Below are positions 24,913 through 34,666 of a stretch of 64,000 bases of DNA, piece after piece. Numbering within the stretch: the first letter of the stretch is position 1; each line of letters starts with the position of its first letter. Under the pieces are notes generated by a model. The model was not told the DNA's origin. It saw only the letters and a list, made by a program, of their open reading frames with translations, and did no database searches. The stretch is taken from the NCBI GenBank assembly GCA_024742495.1, contig JANSYJ010000002.1, positions 496,001-560,000 of the forward strand, read 5' to 3'. The DNA comes from Bacteroidota bacterium (GTDB taxonomy: Bacteria; Bacteroidota; Bacteroidia; Flavobacteriales; Schleiferiaceae). A program made the position numbers and the translations under genes.

Positions 24913-27457
24913 ACCGCACATAACCAGGGTTTCCGGGATGTACGAAGATTACTTCCTGGACTATGCCAGTTATGTGATCTTGGAAAGAGCAGTGCCAACA
25001 TTGGGCGACGGTTTGAAGCCGGTTCAAAGGCGGATACTACACGCCCTAAAGGAAATGGATGATGGTCGCTACCACAAAGTAGCGAATGTGATTGGTCAAA
25101 CCATGAAGTACCATCCACATGGCGACGCTTCCATTGGCGATGCCTTGGTGCAATTAGGTCAAAAAGATTTATTGATTGATGCCCAGGGAAACTGGGGTAA
25201 TGTATTAACAGGAGATAGCGCAGCAGCGCCTCGTTATATCGAAGCTCGCTTATCGAAATTTGCCCTTGAGGTGGCCTTTAGTCCTAAAGTTACCGCTTGG
25301 CAAAGTAGTTATGATGGACGAGGTAAGGAACCGGTAGAGTTTCCAGTAAAGTTTCCACTATTATTGGCGCAGGGCGTAGAAGGTATTGCGGTTGGACTTT
25401 CCACCAAAATAATGCCTCACAATTTTAATGAGCTTATTGACGCCTCCATCAAGGTTTTAAAAGGACAGAAGTTTGATCTTTTGCCAGATTTCCCCACCGG
25501 AGGGATTGCCGATTTCTCAAATTATAATGAAGGCCTTCGCGGCTCAAGAATAAGGGTTAGAGCTCGAATAAATATCCGCGATAAGAAGACCTTAGTAATT
25601 GAGGAAATTCCTTTTAGCACCACCACCGGCTCCTTGATTGATTCGGTATTAAAGGCCAATGATAAGGGGAAGATCAAGATTCGTAAGATAGAGGATAATA
25701 CCGCCGAACATGTAGAGATCTTGGTGCATCTTCCCACGGGGATTTCGCCCGATAAAATGATCGATGCCCTATATGCCTTTACGGATTGTGAGGTTTCCGT
25801 AGCGCCGCTTTGTTGCGTTATTGAAAACGATGCTCCCCAGTTTCTTTCCATAAAAGAGATACTGCGACGCAATGTGCAAAACACGGTTGATGTGTTGCAA
25901 GCCGAGCTGGAATGGGAACTAAATGAATTACAGGAAAAATGGCACTTCGCCTCGCTAGAGCGCATCTTTATTGAAGAAAAGATTTATCGCGACATAGAAG
26001 AAGCGGAAACCTGGGAGGCGGTAATTGGGAATATTCGCGCCGGATTAGAACCCCATATTGGGCATCTACTGCGTCCGGTGACCGATGATGATATTACTCG
26101 CTTGACGGAAATCAGGATAAAGCGCATTTCCAAATTTGATAAGGATAAGGCCGATGCCAATATTGCCGCTCTTGAAGGCAATATTGAAGAAGTGAAGAAT
26201 CACCTCTCCAATCTGGTAAGCTACGCCATTAACTGGTTTAAGAATATTAAAAACAAGTACGGCAAAGGACGGGATCGCAAGACTGAAATTCGTGCTTTTG
26301 AAGATATTGTGGCCACCAAGGTGGCTTTGGCCAATGTAAAATTATACGCCAATTTAGAGGAGGGCTTCATCGGCACCAGCCTGAAGAAGGAGCAATTTAT
26401 TTGCGATTGCTCAGATATTGATGATATCATAGTCTTCCTTAAGAACGGTCAGTTTATGGTTACCAAAGTGGACCAGAAAACTTATATCGGTAAAGATATT
26501 TTACACGTAGCGGTTTGGAAGAAAGGGGATAAGCGCACTACCTACAATATGATTTATCGCGATGGTAAAAAAGGGGCGGCTTATATGAAGCGCTTCCAAG
26601 TAACCGCCATAACACGCGATAAACCTTATGACCTAACTATAGGAACCGAAGGAACAGAGGTGCTGCATTTTACCGCCAACCCTAATGGCGAGGCGGAAAA
26701 GGTGATGATTTACCTCCGTGCCTTGCAGCGTTTGAAAAAACTGAAATTCGAAATTGATTTTGCCGAATTAGCGATAAAAGGTCGGGCATCGAAAGGTAAT
26801 ACGGTTACTAAGTATCCTATTAAGAAAGTTGAAGTTCGCGAAGAAGGCGTTTCTACCTTGGAAGCCCGAAAAATTTGGTTTGATGAAACTGTTCATCGAC
26901 TCAATGCAGAAGGAAGAGGACGATTATTGGGCAGTTTTAAAGGCGACGACAAAATTTTGGAGGTTTCTAAAAGTGGTCATTATCGCTTAACCGGCTACGA
27001 TTTGAGCATTCACTTTGATGACGATTGGGAAATCATCCAAAAGTATGATGCGGAGCGCGCTATAGCGGCGGTATATTTTGATGGCGATAAACAAAAGCAC
27101 TTTGTTAAGCGCTTTATACCCGAGGTATTTGATCGCAAGGAACTCTTTATTTCGGAGCACCCTGATTCCGTTTTGGATTTTGTCAGTTATGATGAACAAC
27201 CTCGTATTGAAATAGTATACCGAAAGATTAAAGGCAAGCAGAAGGAGAATGAAGAGCTCCACATTAACGAATTTATTGCGGTTAAGGGCGAAAAAGCCCA
27301 AGGCAACCAACTTAGCCGCGATGAGGTTCGTAAGATAAATGCCCTCGAGCCTTTGGAGATTCCGGAGGAAACAGAGGAACAAAACAATGAAAATGAAAAC
27401 AGCGATAACTCTCTTAGCCAAGAAGACGACGGCCAAATTACTTTGGGTCTCGATTAG
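24854..27457 (+). CDS. parC: DNA topoisomerase IV subunit A (GyrA/ParC family)
   Basis: This is the DNA-cleaving subunit of the type IIA topoisomerase, 867 residues long. An acidic Glu/Gln-rich N-terminal tail precedes the winged-helix domain starting about residue 28 (DYASYVILERAVPTLGDGLKPVQRRIL). The catalytic tyrosine is Tyr128 in AAPRYIEARLSKFA. The tower, coiled-coil and a C-terminal beta-pinwheel region follow, then an acidic tail. Both ends overlap neighbours: 59 bases with the small membrane-protein gene and about 71 bases with the choice-of-anchor-B gene. Confidence 0.93.
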   Translation: MAEESQDPEENNQEQKQELKPHITRVSGMYEDYFLDYASYVILERAVPTLGDGLKPVQRRILHALKEMDDGRYHKVANVIGQTMKYHPHGDASIGDALVQLGQKDLLIDAQGNWGNVLTGDSAAAPRYIEARLSKFALEVAFSPKVTAWQSSYDGRGKEPVEFPVKFPLLLAQGVEGIAVGLSTKIMPHNFNELIDASIKVLKGQKFDLLPDFPTGGIADFSNYNEGLRGSRIRVRARINIRDKKTLVIEEIPFSTTTGSLIDSVLKANDKGKIKIRKIEDNTAEHVEILVHLPTGISPDKMIDALYAFTDCEVSVAPLCCVIENDAPQFLSIKEILRRNVQNTVDVLQAELEWELNELQEKWHFASLERIFIEEKIYRDIEEAETWEAVIGNIRAGLEPHIGHLLRPVTDDDITRLTEIRIKRISKFDKDKADANIAALEGNIEEVKNHLSNLVSYAINWFKNIKNKYGKGRDRKTEIRAFEDIVATKVALANVKLYANLEEGFIGTSLKKEQFICDCSDIDDIIVFLKNGQFMVTKVDQKTYIGKDILHVAVWKKGDKRTTYNMIYRDGKKGAAYMKRFQVTAITRDKPYDLTIGTEGTEVLHFTANPNGEAEKVMIYLRALQRLKKLKFEIDFAELAIKGRASKGNTVTKYPIKKVEVREEGVSTLEARKIWFDETVHRLNAEGRGRLLGSFKGDDKILEVSKSGHYRLTGYDLSIHFDDDWEIIQKYDAERAIAAVYFDGDKQKHFVKRFIPEVFDRKELFISEHPDSVLDFVSYDEQPRIEIVYRKIKGKQKENEELHINEFIAVKGEKAQGNQLSRDEVRKINALEPLEIPEETEEQNNENENSDNSLSQEDDGQITLGLD

Positions 27458-29039
27458 CATCTTAGCTTGCCTAAGCTTAGAAGGCCAAGCAAGCTTGGAC
27501 ATGACCGAATTAGGTCGCTTAGGCTACAACCAAAGTATAAACGACGTTTGGGGCTGGGTAGATACTGCTAATAATAAGGAGTATGCCCTAGTAGGGGTGC
27601 AAAACGGTTTATCGGTTGTGGATGTTACCCTTCCTAGTAATCCGGTACAAGTGAAGTTTTTCGCAGGCGCCAGCTCTATTTGGCGCGATATGAAGACTTA
27701 TGGTAATTACGCCTACACCGTTCACGATGTTTATAATGGTACCAGCAATGGTATTTTCATTGTAGATATGACCACCATCACTAATACCTTCCCAACTACA
27801 TATACCCGTCAGCCTCAGGTTTCAATCGGAGGTAGTTCGGTTACTATGGATCGCGCACACAATATTTACATTGATGAGGAAAAGGCGCAACTTTATCTCT
27901 TTGGTTCCAATGTAGGCGTGGGCGGCGCTTTAATATTTGATCTCGCTACCGATCCTACAAATCCAAGCCTGTTGGGAGTTTTTAACGATTATTATTTACA
28001 CGATGGCGTTTCCCGAGGCGATACCATGTGGGGCGCAGCGGTGACTAGTGGTTTCTTTTTACCAATCGATATCAGCACGCCTTCTACGCCAATGGTTATG
28101 GCGACCAAGAATACCCCTTTCAACTTCACCCACAATATTTGGTTTAGCGACGATAACAGTCGGGTGTTTACCACCGATGAAAAGAAATCGGCCTATATCG
28201 CCGAATATGATGTGAGCGACTTGAATAATATTGATGAACTCGATAGAATCCGCACCAGCTTTGGTACCGATGTAGTTCCTCATAATGTTCATTTTCACAA
28301 TAACTTCCTGGTTAATTCATACTATACTTCTGGAGTACAAATTTTAGATGTTAGTCAACCCGGACTAATGATTGAAACTGGTTATTATGATACCTCACTC
28401 GATACGGGAGATGGCTTTAATGGATGTTGGGGCGCTTATCCTTATCTCCCTAGTGGAAATATTTTGGCTGCCGACCGTCAAAGAGGACTTTTCGTATTAA
28501 GCAGCGATTATACCAGAGGATGTTATTTATATGTATCGGTGATTGATTCCTTGAATGGTCAAAATTTAATCAATGCCAATGTTGAAGTGCAAAGTACCGC
28601 CATGGTAGGAAGCTCTAATATCTTTGGGAACTTTAAAGATGGACAAGCCGCCGCGGGTACTTATCAGATGATTGTAAGTAAGCCGGGCTATATTTCAGAT
28701 ACCCTTAGCATTAATATGGCTTATGGGATAGAAACCAATAAGCAAGTGGCCTTGATGCCAGCGGTAGTAAGCTTAAACTCCTTCGGGCCACTTTTAAATG
28801 TAGAGCCTTATCCCAATCCGAGTTCTTTAAACGATGGACTGATTAAATTAAGCAATTGGTCCGATGATTTAATTGGGAGTGAGTATCAATTATTAGAATT
28901 GAACGGACGAGTTGTAGGCAAAGGAAGCTTAGAGGAAGGTATTATCAAGCTCGAAGATCAATCGATTAATAGAGGTTCTTATATACTTCGATTGAGTTCT
29001 CGCAACTTTCTTCGTACTTATCCTATAATCCTTCAATAA
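27387..29039 (+). CDS. T9SS-sorted choice-of-anchor B family protein (LVIVD-type repeats)
   Basis: This secreted 550-residue protein has a signal peptide (KLLWVSISILACLSLEGQA) and repeats of the LVIVD/choice-of-anchor-B type (YALVGVQNGLSVVDVTLPSNP, GVQILDVSQPG) that form a propeller-like body (about 45-380). A carboxypeptidase-regulatory-like Ig domain follows (about 390-470). The C-terminal T9SS type A sorting domain is EPYPNPSS...GSYILRL (about 475-550), so it should be exported and anchored or released by type IX secretion. I place the start at 27387 (alternative 27393) because the signal peptide begins there. This puts its first 65-71 bases inside parC. There is no later start that keeps the signal peptide. 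Confidence 0.88.
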   Translation: MKMKTAITLLAKKTTAKLLWVSISILACLSLEGQASLDMTELGRLGYNQSINDVWGWVDTANNKEYALVGVQNGLSVVDVTLPSNPVQVKFFAGASSIWRDMKTYGNYAYTVHDVYNGTSNGIFIVDMTTITNTFPTTYTRQPQVSIGGSSVTMDRAHNIYIDEEKAQLYLFGSNVGVGGALIFDLATDPTNPSLLGVFNDYYLHDGVSRGDTMWGAAVTSGFFLPIDISTPSTPMVMATKNTPFNFTHNIWFSDDNSRVFTTDEKKSAYIAEYDVSDLNNIDELDRIRTSFGTDVVPHNVHFHNNFLVNSYYTSGVQILDVSQPGLMIETGYYDTSLDTGDGFNGCWGAYPYLPSGNILAADRQRGLFVLSSDYTRGCYLYVSVIDSLNGQNLINANVEVQSTAMVGSSNIFGNFKDGQAAAGTYQMIVSKPGYISDTLSINMAYGIETNKQVALMPAVVSLNSFGPLLNVEPYPNPSSLNDGLIKLSNWSDDLIGSEYQLLELNGRVVGKGSLEEGIIKLEDQSINRGSYILRLSSRNFLRTYPIILQ

Positions 29040-29081
29040 GAAATAGATTAATTCCCGTAATTTGAGCGTATAAGCGAAAGC

Positions 29082-30272
29082 ATGCTCAAAGGGAGGAACA
29101 TTGTCTGCTATAGTCGAACAAATTGGTTCGATGAATATGCAAAAACAGTCATAGAAATTACCAAGGTTTTTGCGGAGGATAATCAGGTGCTTTACGTTGA
29201 TTATCAATTTACTTGGAAAGATGCGCTGCAAAGATTAATTAAGGGTAGCCAGAAACCGAGCTTTGCTCAGATAATGGGTTTAAAGCCTCGCGTTCAAAGT
29301 TTTCCAACTAAGAATGGCGTTTTACATTTACTTACGCCACCCCCAATTTTCCCAACTAACTTTTTATCACGAGGGGCCTTATACGTATGGCTGCATCGCA
29401 GAAATGTAAAGCGCGTTAATAAGAGTATTAATAAGGCTCTTAAATCGCTTGGGATGGAGGAGCAACTTGTTTTAATTAATTCCTTTAATCCTGATTTTGG
29501 CGCTTATTCTAAAAATAGCATTGCCTCCTCTTTAGAAATTTATCATTGTTATGATGAAATTTCTGCTGCTGAATGGGCGGCTAAGCACGGTGCTCCCGCA
29601 GAAGAAAAGTATTTGCCCATGGTGGATGCCACGGTAGTAACTTCAGAGGGCCTTTTGCAAACTAAAAGGCTGAAAACCCCCCAATGCTTTTTGGTGAAGA
29701 ATGGGGTTAACTTCGATTTATTCCATCAGGGCTATACCGAAGATGCAAAGAAGCCAATTGTAGGCTACGTGGGCGCCATTGATTTTCGCTCCGATTATAA
29801 ATTACTTGAGGCCTGTTTTGAGGCTTATCCTGAATATGAGTTTCACTTCGTAGGTAAGGTAATGGAAGATCGGATCCAAGCGATATTAGATCGGCATGAG
29901 AATGTTAAGCTCCTCGGTTCTATGCCCGCAACCGAATTACCGGCATTTTTAAAAACCTGCGCCCTTGGCATTATTCCTTTTGAGATTAATGAATTTACCA
30001 AAGGCGTATATCCTTTAAAGATTAACGAATATCTAGCCACTGGAATTCCAGTGATTTCCACGCGATTTGGTCAGTTAGCGGACTTTGAAGATATAGCCTC
30101 CTTACACGCCGAGCAAGATGCTTTTGTAAGCGCTCTTAAATTGGAAATTGAAGGGGATAGCCCGGCCAAACGCCAGGCCAGAGCCGCTTTTGCTAAGGAA
30201 AATTCTTGGTATGGTCGCGTGGCGGAATTTGGCAGAATTATAAAGCAATTAGAAGCAGATAAGCATGCATAA
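29082..30272 (+). CDS. Glycosyltransferase (GT-B fold, family 1/4-like)
   Basis: This 396-residue soluble glycosyltransferase has a GT-B C-terminal domain with KKPIVGYVGAIDFR at its start (about 223-236) and a donor-site region EFTKGVYPLKINEYLATGIPVISTRFGQLADF (about 304-335). The N-terminal half has SRTNWFDEYAKTVIEITKVFAED, as in proteins annotated as polysaccharide biosynthesis transferases. It opens the surface-glycan locus and overlaps the downstream sulfotransferase gene by 8 bases. Sugar and acceptor are unknown. Confidence 0.88.
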   Translation: MLKGRNIVCYSRTNWFDEYAKTVIEITKVFAEDNQVLYVDYQFTWKDALQRLIKGSQKPSFAQIMGLKPRVQSFPTKNGVLHLLTPPPIFPTNFLSRGALYVWLHRRNVKRVNKSINKALKSLGMEEQLVLINSFNPDFGAYSKNSIASSLEIYHCYDEISAAEWAAKHGAPAEEKYLPMVDATVVTSEGLLQTKRLKTPQCFLVKNGVNFDLFHQGYTEDAKKPIVGYVGAIDFRSDYKLLEACFEAYPEYEFHFVGKVMEDRIQAILDRHENVKLLGSMPATELPAFLKTCALGIIPFEINEFTKGVYPLKINEYLATGIPVISTRFGQLADFEDIASLHAEQDAFVSALKLEIEGDSPAKRQARAAFAKENSWYGRVAEFGRIIKQLEADKHA

Positions 30273-31188
30273 TATGGATTTACTTCCCGACTTCGTTGTA
30301 ATTGGCGCGGGAAAATCGGGGACAACCTCACTCAATGAATACCTCAATCAGCACCCAAAGATTTTTATGGGCGACAAAGAGCCCAATTTCTTTGCTTATG
30401 AGTTACTAGACCCAGATACCATTAGTGATCCAACCGATAAGGCGCATTATTTTGAATCGGTTTATAAGCTAGAAGATTACCTCGCCTTGTTTAAAGGTGC
30501 TAAAGAAGGGCAGCTCAAAGGAGAGGTGTCCAATACCTATATCAGCAGCAGCATATCTTGGGAGCGCATTAAGCATTATGTTCCCGATGCCAAGTTAATG
30601 GCCATTTTACGGCATCCAGCCGATCGAATTTTCTCTCGGTATTTTCACCTGGTTCGAGAAAATGAAATCCCGGAAGGAGGAGACCTGAACGAAGTCTTTA
30701 ATCGCGATTCCATTTGGTGGAAGCGCAAGGATCTGGTGAATGAAGGCTTTTATTATCGGCAGCTGAAACCCTACTTCGAAAACTTTAAAAGCGAGAATAT
30801 CAAGGTATTCCTTTACGAAGACTTTATCGGGAAAACCGATCAGGTGGTGAAGGAAGCTTTTGAATTTTTAGGGGTGGACCCCAATGTGAAAGTGGGTACT
30901 GATGTGGTGTACAACAAAAGCGGTAAGGTTAAAAACAAGTCGGTAGATGCCCTGGTAGGTCAGGATAGCGCTCCAATTGTTTTCTTGAAAAAGGTTTTCC
31001 CAGGTTTACATCGCAAGTTGAAATCTAGTGTGGCCGTAAATCGCTGGCTAAATAATATCCGCAATAAAAATTTAGAGAAGCCCGATATGGAGCGAGATCT
31101 AAAACAGAAAATTGTAGATGAAATTTATCGTGAGGATATTCAAGAGCTTCAGAAATTGATTCAGCGAGATTTAAAACATTGGTTATAA
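30265..31188 (+). CDS. PAPS-dependent sulfotransferase
   Basis: This 307-residue cytosolic sulfotransferase transfers sulfate from PAPS to an acceptor, here probably a sugar of the exported glycan. The 5'-phosphosulfate binding loop is GAGKSGTTSL (14-23). The 3'-phosphate binding region is AILRHPADRIFSRYFHL (about 113-129), and a YEDF segment near 190 is also typical. It overlaps the preceding glycosyltransferase gene and precedes a flippase gene by seven bases, so it belongs to the same operon. Acceptor identity is inference. Confidence 0.9.
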   Translation: MHNMDLLPDFVVIGAGKSGTTSLNEYLNQHPKIFMGDKEPNFFAYELLDPDTISDPTDKAHYFESVYKLEDYLALFKGAKEGQLKGEVSNTYISSSISWERIKHYVPDAKLMAILRHPADRIFSRYFHLVRENEIPEGGDLNEVFNRDSIWWKRKDLVNEGFYYRQLKPYFENFKSENIKVFLYEDFIGKTDQVVKEAFEFLGVDPNVKVGTDVVYNKSGKVKNKSVDALVGQDSAPIVFLKKVFPGLHRKLKSSVAVNRWLNNIRNKNLEKPDMERDLKQKIVDEIYREDIQELQKLIQRDLKHWL

Positions 31189-31195
31189 TCGCACT

Positions 31196-32509
31196 TTGTT
31201 ACAAAAACTAAAATCCCAGAAATTCCTTAGCATGCTAACCTCCGTAATGGGGGCGGGCTTTGCTTTACTCACTTTTGGTTACCTCGCTAGAGCACTAACA
31301 AAAGAGGAGTTTGGGATTTATGGTATCTACCTTACCATAATCACCACTTTCGAAATGCTACGAAATGGATTGGTAGGAAAGCCCCTTATTAAGTTCATTG
31401 CAGAAACTGAGGATGATGGTGAAAAGAGGGAGATTTTAGCGAGCTCCTGGTATTTCGCTTTTTTATGCACCTTACTATTTGGTGGTATTTTGAGTTTGGT
31501 GATGTTTGGCTGGTACTTAAAAACCCCGAGCGAAGAATTTCTCATTTATGCGATTTTCATTCCCATCCAAGCAATTAGCACCATTCCTAGTAATGTAGCG
31601 CAATGGCGCCTTAATGCCGACCTGCGTTTCGACTTGCTTATTTGGCTACGGATGAGTAATCAGGTGTTTAACTTTCTTGGCGTTTTGTGGGTTTATTATA
31701 CAGGTCAAGGCTTGTGGGCGGTAATGATCATTACGGTTATTGCCAATTTTAATCCCTCCCTTATTGCCCTGCTATTTGATTATGATGGTTTACGAAAATT
31801 GCGCTATCGCAAATGGGAACGCCTCAAGGAATTATATCGCTTCGGACGCTATACCATGGGAACCTTAATTGGCGGAAATTTACTGCGTGGTAGCGACGAT
31901 TTTTTAATACGAATATTCATGGGACCAGAGGCGGTGGCCTTGTACCAGGTGCCTAATCGATTGGTTAATCTCATTGATATTCCACTTCGAGCCCTAGTTA
32001 GCTTTTCCTTCCCCAGCCTGGCCAAGTCTAATAAGAATGGTAGCAAGGAGGACTTTAAACGGGAATTTGAGGCAGCAACGGCATTTGCCTTTGTTTTGTT
32101 GCTGCCGATGGCCATCGGTGCCTTCGTATTTGCCGAACCCTTGGTAGTGTTAATGGGTGGTGAGAAGTATGCGGACTCAGCCATATTACTGCGGATTTTT
32201 TCCGTCTTTATGGCTTTTAGTGCCTTAGACCGCTATGCGGGAGTGGGCCTCGATGTATTAAATCGGCCCGAGATCAATATGCGCAAGGTGATCGTAATGT
32301 TGGCCACCAATATTGTTGGCGATTTAATCGTGCTCTATTTCTTTGAAAGCCTGCCTTGGGTTGCCGCCATATCAATTCTAACCTTCTCCGTTGGGACTTT
32401 TTTAGGCTTCTATTATATGCGCGATCGCGTACCTTTAAGGGTACTATTCTGGCTTAAGTTAGGCACGGTGCAAATCCTCAACTTTGTTAAAAAGCCTGTG
32501 AGGAAATAG
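31196..32509 (+). CDS. Polysaccharide flippase (Wzx/oligosaccharide flippase family)
   Basis: This 437-residue integral membrane protein has about 12 predicted helices and the N-terminal pattern of MOP-superfamily flippases (MLTSVMGAGFALLTFGYLARALTKEEFGIYGIYLTI). It would move lipid-linked glycan units across the inner membrane. The start is a TTG at 31196, seven bases after the sulfotransferase stop; an ATG at 31232 is a poorer alternative because it loses the amphipathic first helix. Membership in the exopolysaccharide operon supports the role. Confidence 0.87.
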   Translation: MLQKLKSQKFLSMLTSVMGAGFALLTFGYLARALTKEEFGIYGIYLTIITTFEMLRNGLVGKPLIKFIAETEDDGEKREILASSWYFAFLCTLLFGGILSLVMFGWYLKTPSEEFLIYAIFIPIQAISTIPSNVAQWRLNADLRFDLLIWLRMSNQVFNFLGVLWVYYTGQGLWAVMIITVIANFNPSLIALLFDYDGLRKLRYRKWERLKELYRFGRYTMGTLIGGNLLRGSDDFLIRIFMGPEAVALYQVPNRLVNLIDIPLRALVSFSFPSLAKSNKNGSKEDFKREFEAATAFAFVLLLPMAIGAFVFAEPLVVLMGGEKYADSAILLRIFSVFMAFSALDRYAGVGLDVLNRPEINMRKVIVMLATNIVGDLIVLYFFESLPWVAAISILTFSVGTFLGFYYMRDRVPLRVLFWLKLGTVQILNFVKKPVRK

Positions 32510-32577
32510 CTGACTTAGTTCGGCTTGTTCTTTCCCATTCTGGGAGTAAATACTAAATTTGGGAGAAGCGTCAGACT

Positions 32578-33930
32578 ATGTCTCTAATGAAAATTTTCGT
32601 TGTTGAGGATAGCATCCCTTATGCCAAGGTTTTACTGCATCATTTGCGATTAAACCCCGACAATGAGGTGGAGCATTTTAGTGATGCCAAGTCTTTTCTT
32701 AATCAGATTCATCAAATTCCCGATTGTGTTTTACTGGATTATTCCTTGCCCGATTTAAGCGGTATTGAGGTTCTAAAGCGCATCAGGGCTCAAGCTCCAG
32801 ATTTACCCGTACTCATTGTTTCGGGTCAGGAGGACGTTGGAACGGCGGTAAATTTATTGAAAGAAGGAGCTTACGATTACATTGTGAAAGATGTAAATGC
32901 TAAGGAACGCATTTGGAATGCCCTTAATAATATTCGTGAGAACGCCAGGCTGAGAAAGGAGATTGATGTACTTCGAGAAGAGGTGAATCAGAAATACGAT
33001 TTCAGTAATATTATTGGAAGCAGCGAAGGCATTAAAAAGGTTTACAAGTATATAGAGAAGGCTACGCGTACCAATATCACCGTTTCCATTTATGGAGAAA
33101 CGGGTACTGGTAAAGAATTAGTAGCCAAAGCAATTCACTATAACTCTAAGTACAGAAACAAACCTTTGGTTTCTATTAATATCGCGGCCATCCCAACCGA
33201 GCTTTTAGAGAGTGAGCTATTTGGCCACGAGAAAGGCGCATTTACGGGTGCTGTTTCCCGCAGGGTCGGTAAATTTGAAGAAGCCCAAGGTGGAACCCTT
33301 TTCTTAGATGAAATTGGGGAAATGGACCTAAACCTTCAGGCGAAACTTTTACGCGTAATTCAGGAAAAGGAGCTCAATCGTTTGGGAAGCAATAAAAGTA
33401 TAAAAGTGAATGCCCGAATTTTAGTGGCAACAAATCGCGACTTAAAAGAAGAAGTGCGATTGGGGAATTTCCGGGAAGACCTTTACTATCGTTTACTCGG
33501 ATTACCAATCCACTTGCCACCCTTACGCGAAAGGGGCGGGGATATCATGCTTTTAGCCAAACACTTCTTGCAAGATTTTATTAAGGAGAATGGCTTTCCG
33601 GATATGAAAATTAGTCCAGAGGCACAGCAAAGAATGCTCTCTTACCCTTGGCCAGGAAATGTTCGCGAATTAAAAGCGATAGTAGAATTAGCCGCCGTAC
33701 TCAGTGATGATGGAATTATTGAGGAAAAAGACCTCAACTTTAATACAGTTACTGATGAAATGGATACCTTAGTATCGGAAGGTTTGAGCCTCAAAGAATA
33801 CAACCGAAGATTAATACAATATTACCTTCGAAGGAATAATAATAATGTGGTGGAAGTCGCAAAGCGCCTAGACATCGGCAAAAGCACACTTTACCGCATG
33901 ATTAAAAATGATGAAATCAACCTAAATTAA
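32578..33930 (+). CDS. Sigma-54-dependent response regulator (NtrC family)
   Basis: This 450-residue transcription activator has three domains. The receiver is residues 5-120, with phospho-acceptor Asp54 in [11 protein letters not shown] and an acidic pair at E10/D11. The AAA+ central domain (about 145-375) has Walker A GETGTGKE, the sigma-54 contact loop GAFTGA, and Walker [16 protein letters not shown] Fis-type helix-turn-helix sits at the C-terminus ([22 protein letters not shown]). It starts a signalling block with Hpt and receiver genes inside the glycan locus and may control this or another locus. No partner histidine kinase is in the window. Confidence 0.95.
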   Translation: MSLMKIFVVEDSIPYAKVLLHHLRLNPDNEVEHFSDAKSFLNQIHQIPDCVLLDYSLPDLSGIEVLKRIRAQAPDLPVLIVSGQEDVGTAVNLLKEGAYDYIVKDVNAKERIWNALNNIRENARLRKEIDVLREEVNQKYDFSNIIGSSEGIKKVYKYIEKATRTNITVSIYGETGTGKELVAKAIHYNSKYRNKPLVSINIAAIPTELLESELFGHEKGAFTGAVSRRVGKFEEAQGGTLFLDEIGEMDLNLQAKLLRVIQEKELNRLGSNKSIKVNARILVATNRDLKEEVRLGNFREDLYYRLLGLPIHLPPLRERGGDIMLLAKHFLQDFIKENGFPDMKISPEAQQRMLSYPWPGNVRELKAIVELAAVLSDDGIIEEKDLNFNTVTDEMDTLVSEGLSLKEYNRRLIQYYLRRNNNNVVEVAKRLDIGKSTLYRMIKNDEINLN

Positions 33931-33941
33931 ATTAGAAAGTC

Positions 33942-34280
33942 ATGTCAGATAAAGTGTATAACCTGGCCCAATTAGAAGAACAAGGTGGCGGCGATGCAGA
34001 GTTCGTGTCAATGATGGTTGACACCTTCCTAGAGCATACACCGGGGCAGTTGGAGGAAATGAAAAGCGCGCATAGTAGTGGCGATTCCGCAACACTTGGC
34101 GCTATTGCACATAAAATTAAGCCCAATGTTGATATGTTTGGCATTGATGCTATTACCCAAGATATTAGGGATTTAGAGCAAATGGGGAAAAACGGGATTA
34201 TCAATGCTGAAACCCAAGAGAAAATGCAAAAGGTAGAAGCCGAACTGACCATAGCCTTTGAACAACTTAAGCAACACTAA
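33942..34280 (+). CDS. Histidine phosphotransfer (Hpt) domain protein
   Basis: This 112-residue all-helical single-domain Hpt protein has the phospho-accepting His57 in AIAHKIKPNVDMFGI, the canonical AHxLK-like motif. It would shuttle phosphate between a hybrid kinase and receiver domains. It follows the sigma-54 regulator by 11 bases, and its stop overlaps the start of the lone receiver gene by one base. Its partners could be the adjacent receivers and a kinase encoded elsewhere. Confidence 0.88.
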   Translation: MSDKVYNLAQLEEQGGGDAEFVSMMVDTFLEHTPGQLEEMKSAHSSGDSATLGAIAHKIKPNVDMFGIDAITQDIRDLEQMGKNGIINAETQEKMQKVEAELTIAFEQLKQH

Positions 34281-34666
34281 TGGAAGCTAACAAACGCGAA
34301 GAAGTGCTGGTAATTGACGATCAGCCAATCATGCTAAAGCTCCTCGAGCAAATTCTAAAAGATCGCTATGAGGTGGTCGCTTTGGAAAATGGCAAAGAGG
34401 CTTTAGAGTGGATGTATTCTGGTAATATCCCCGATTTAGTAGTGGCGGATTTAAACATGCCCGAAATTGATGGCTTTGAATACATTCAACGTATTCGCGA
34501 AAGTGGTTTCTTTTACGATGTTCCACTCATTGTATTATCTGGAGAGGAAAGCAGTTCTGAAAGAATTAAATGCTTGAAATTAGGGGCTAACGATTACTTG
34601 ATTAAGCCTTTTAATCCCGAGGAGTTGCGTCTTCGTATTGACAATTTAATTCGATTGAAAGGGTGA
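34280..34666 (+). CDS. Single-domain response regulator (CheY-like)
   Basis: This 128-residue stand-alone receiver domain has acidic pair D13/D14 (VIDDQ), phospho-acceptor Asp57 (VVADLNMPEIDG), a switch Ser in LSGEESSSE and the conserved Lys in YLIKPFNPEEL. There is no output domain, so it probably acts by protein contact or as a phosphorelay intermediate with the neighbouring Hpt. Its stop overlaps the GTG start of the sugar transferase (GTGA), so the two are translationally coupled. Confidence 0.92.
   Translation: MEANKREEVLVIDDQPIMLKLLEQILKDRYEVVALENGKEALEWMYSGNIPDLVVADLNMPEIDGFEYIQRIRESGFFYDVPLIVLSGEESSSERIKCLKLGANDYLIKPFNPEELRLRIDNLIRLKG

Noticed and set aside
25522-25965. 147-codon antisense frame inside parC
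   Set aside because: It is Ser-rich shadow coding on the reverse strand of a conserved topoisomerase, with no domain.
31849-32184. 111-codon antisense frame inside the flippase gene
   Set aside because: It is fully contained in a well-supported membrane protein gene and shows no recognisable domain.
32510-32577. Sigma-54 type promoter (TGGCAC-N5-TTGC) near the sigma-54 regulator
   Set aside because: No such pair was found upstream of genes in the locus. The few TGGCAC matches seen lie inside coding regions.
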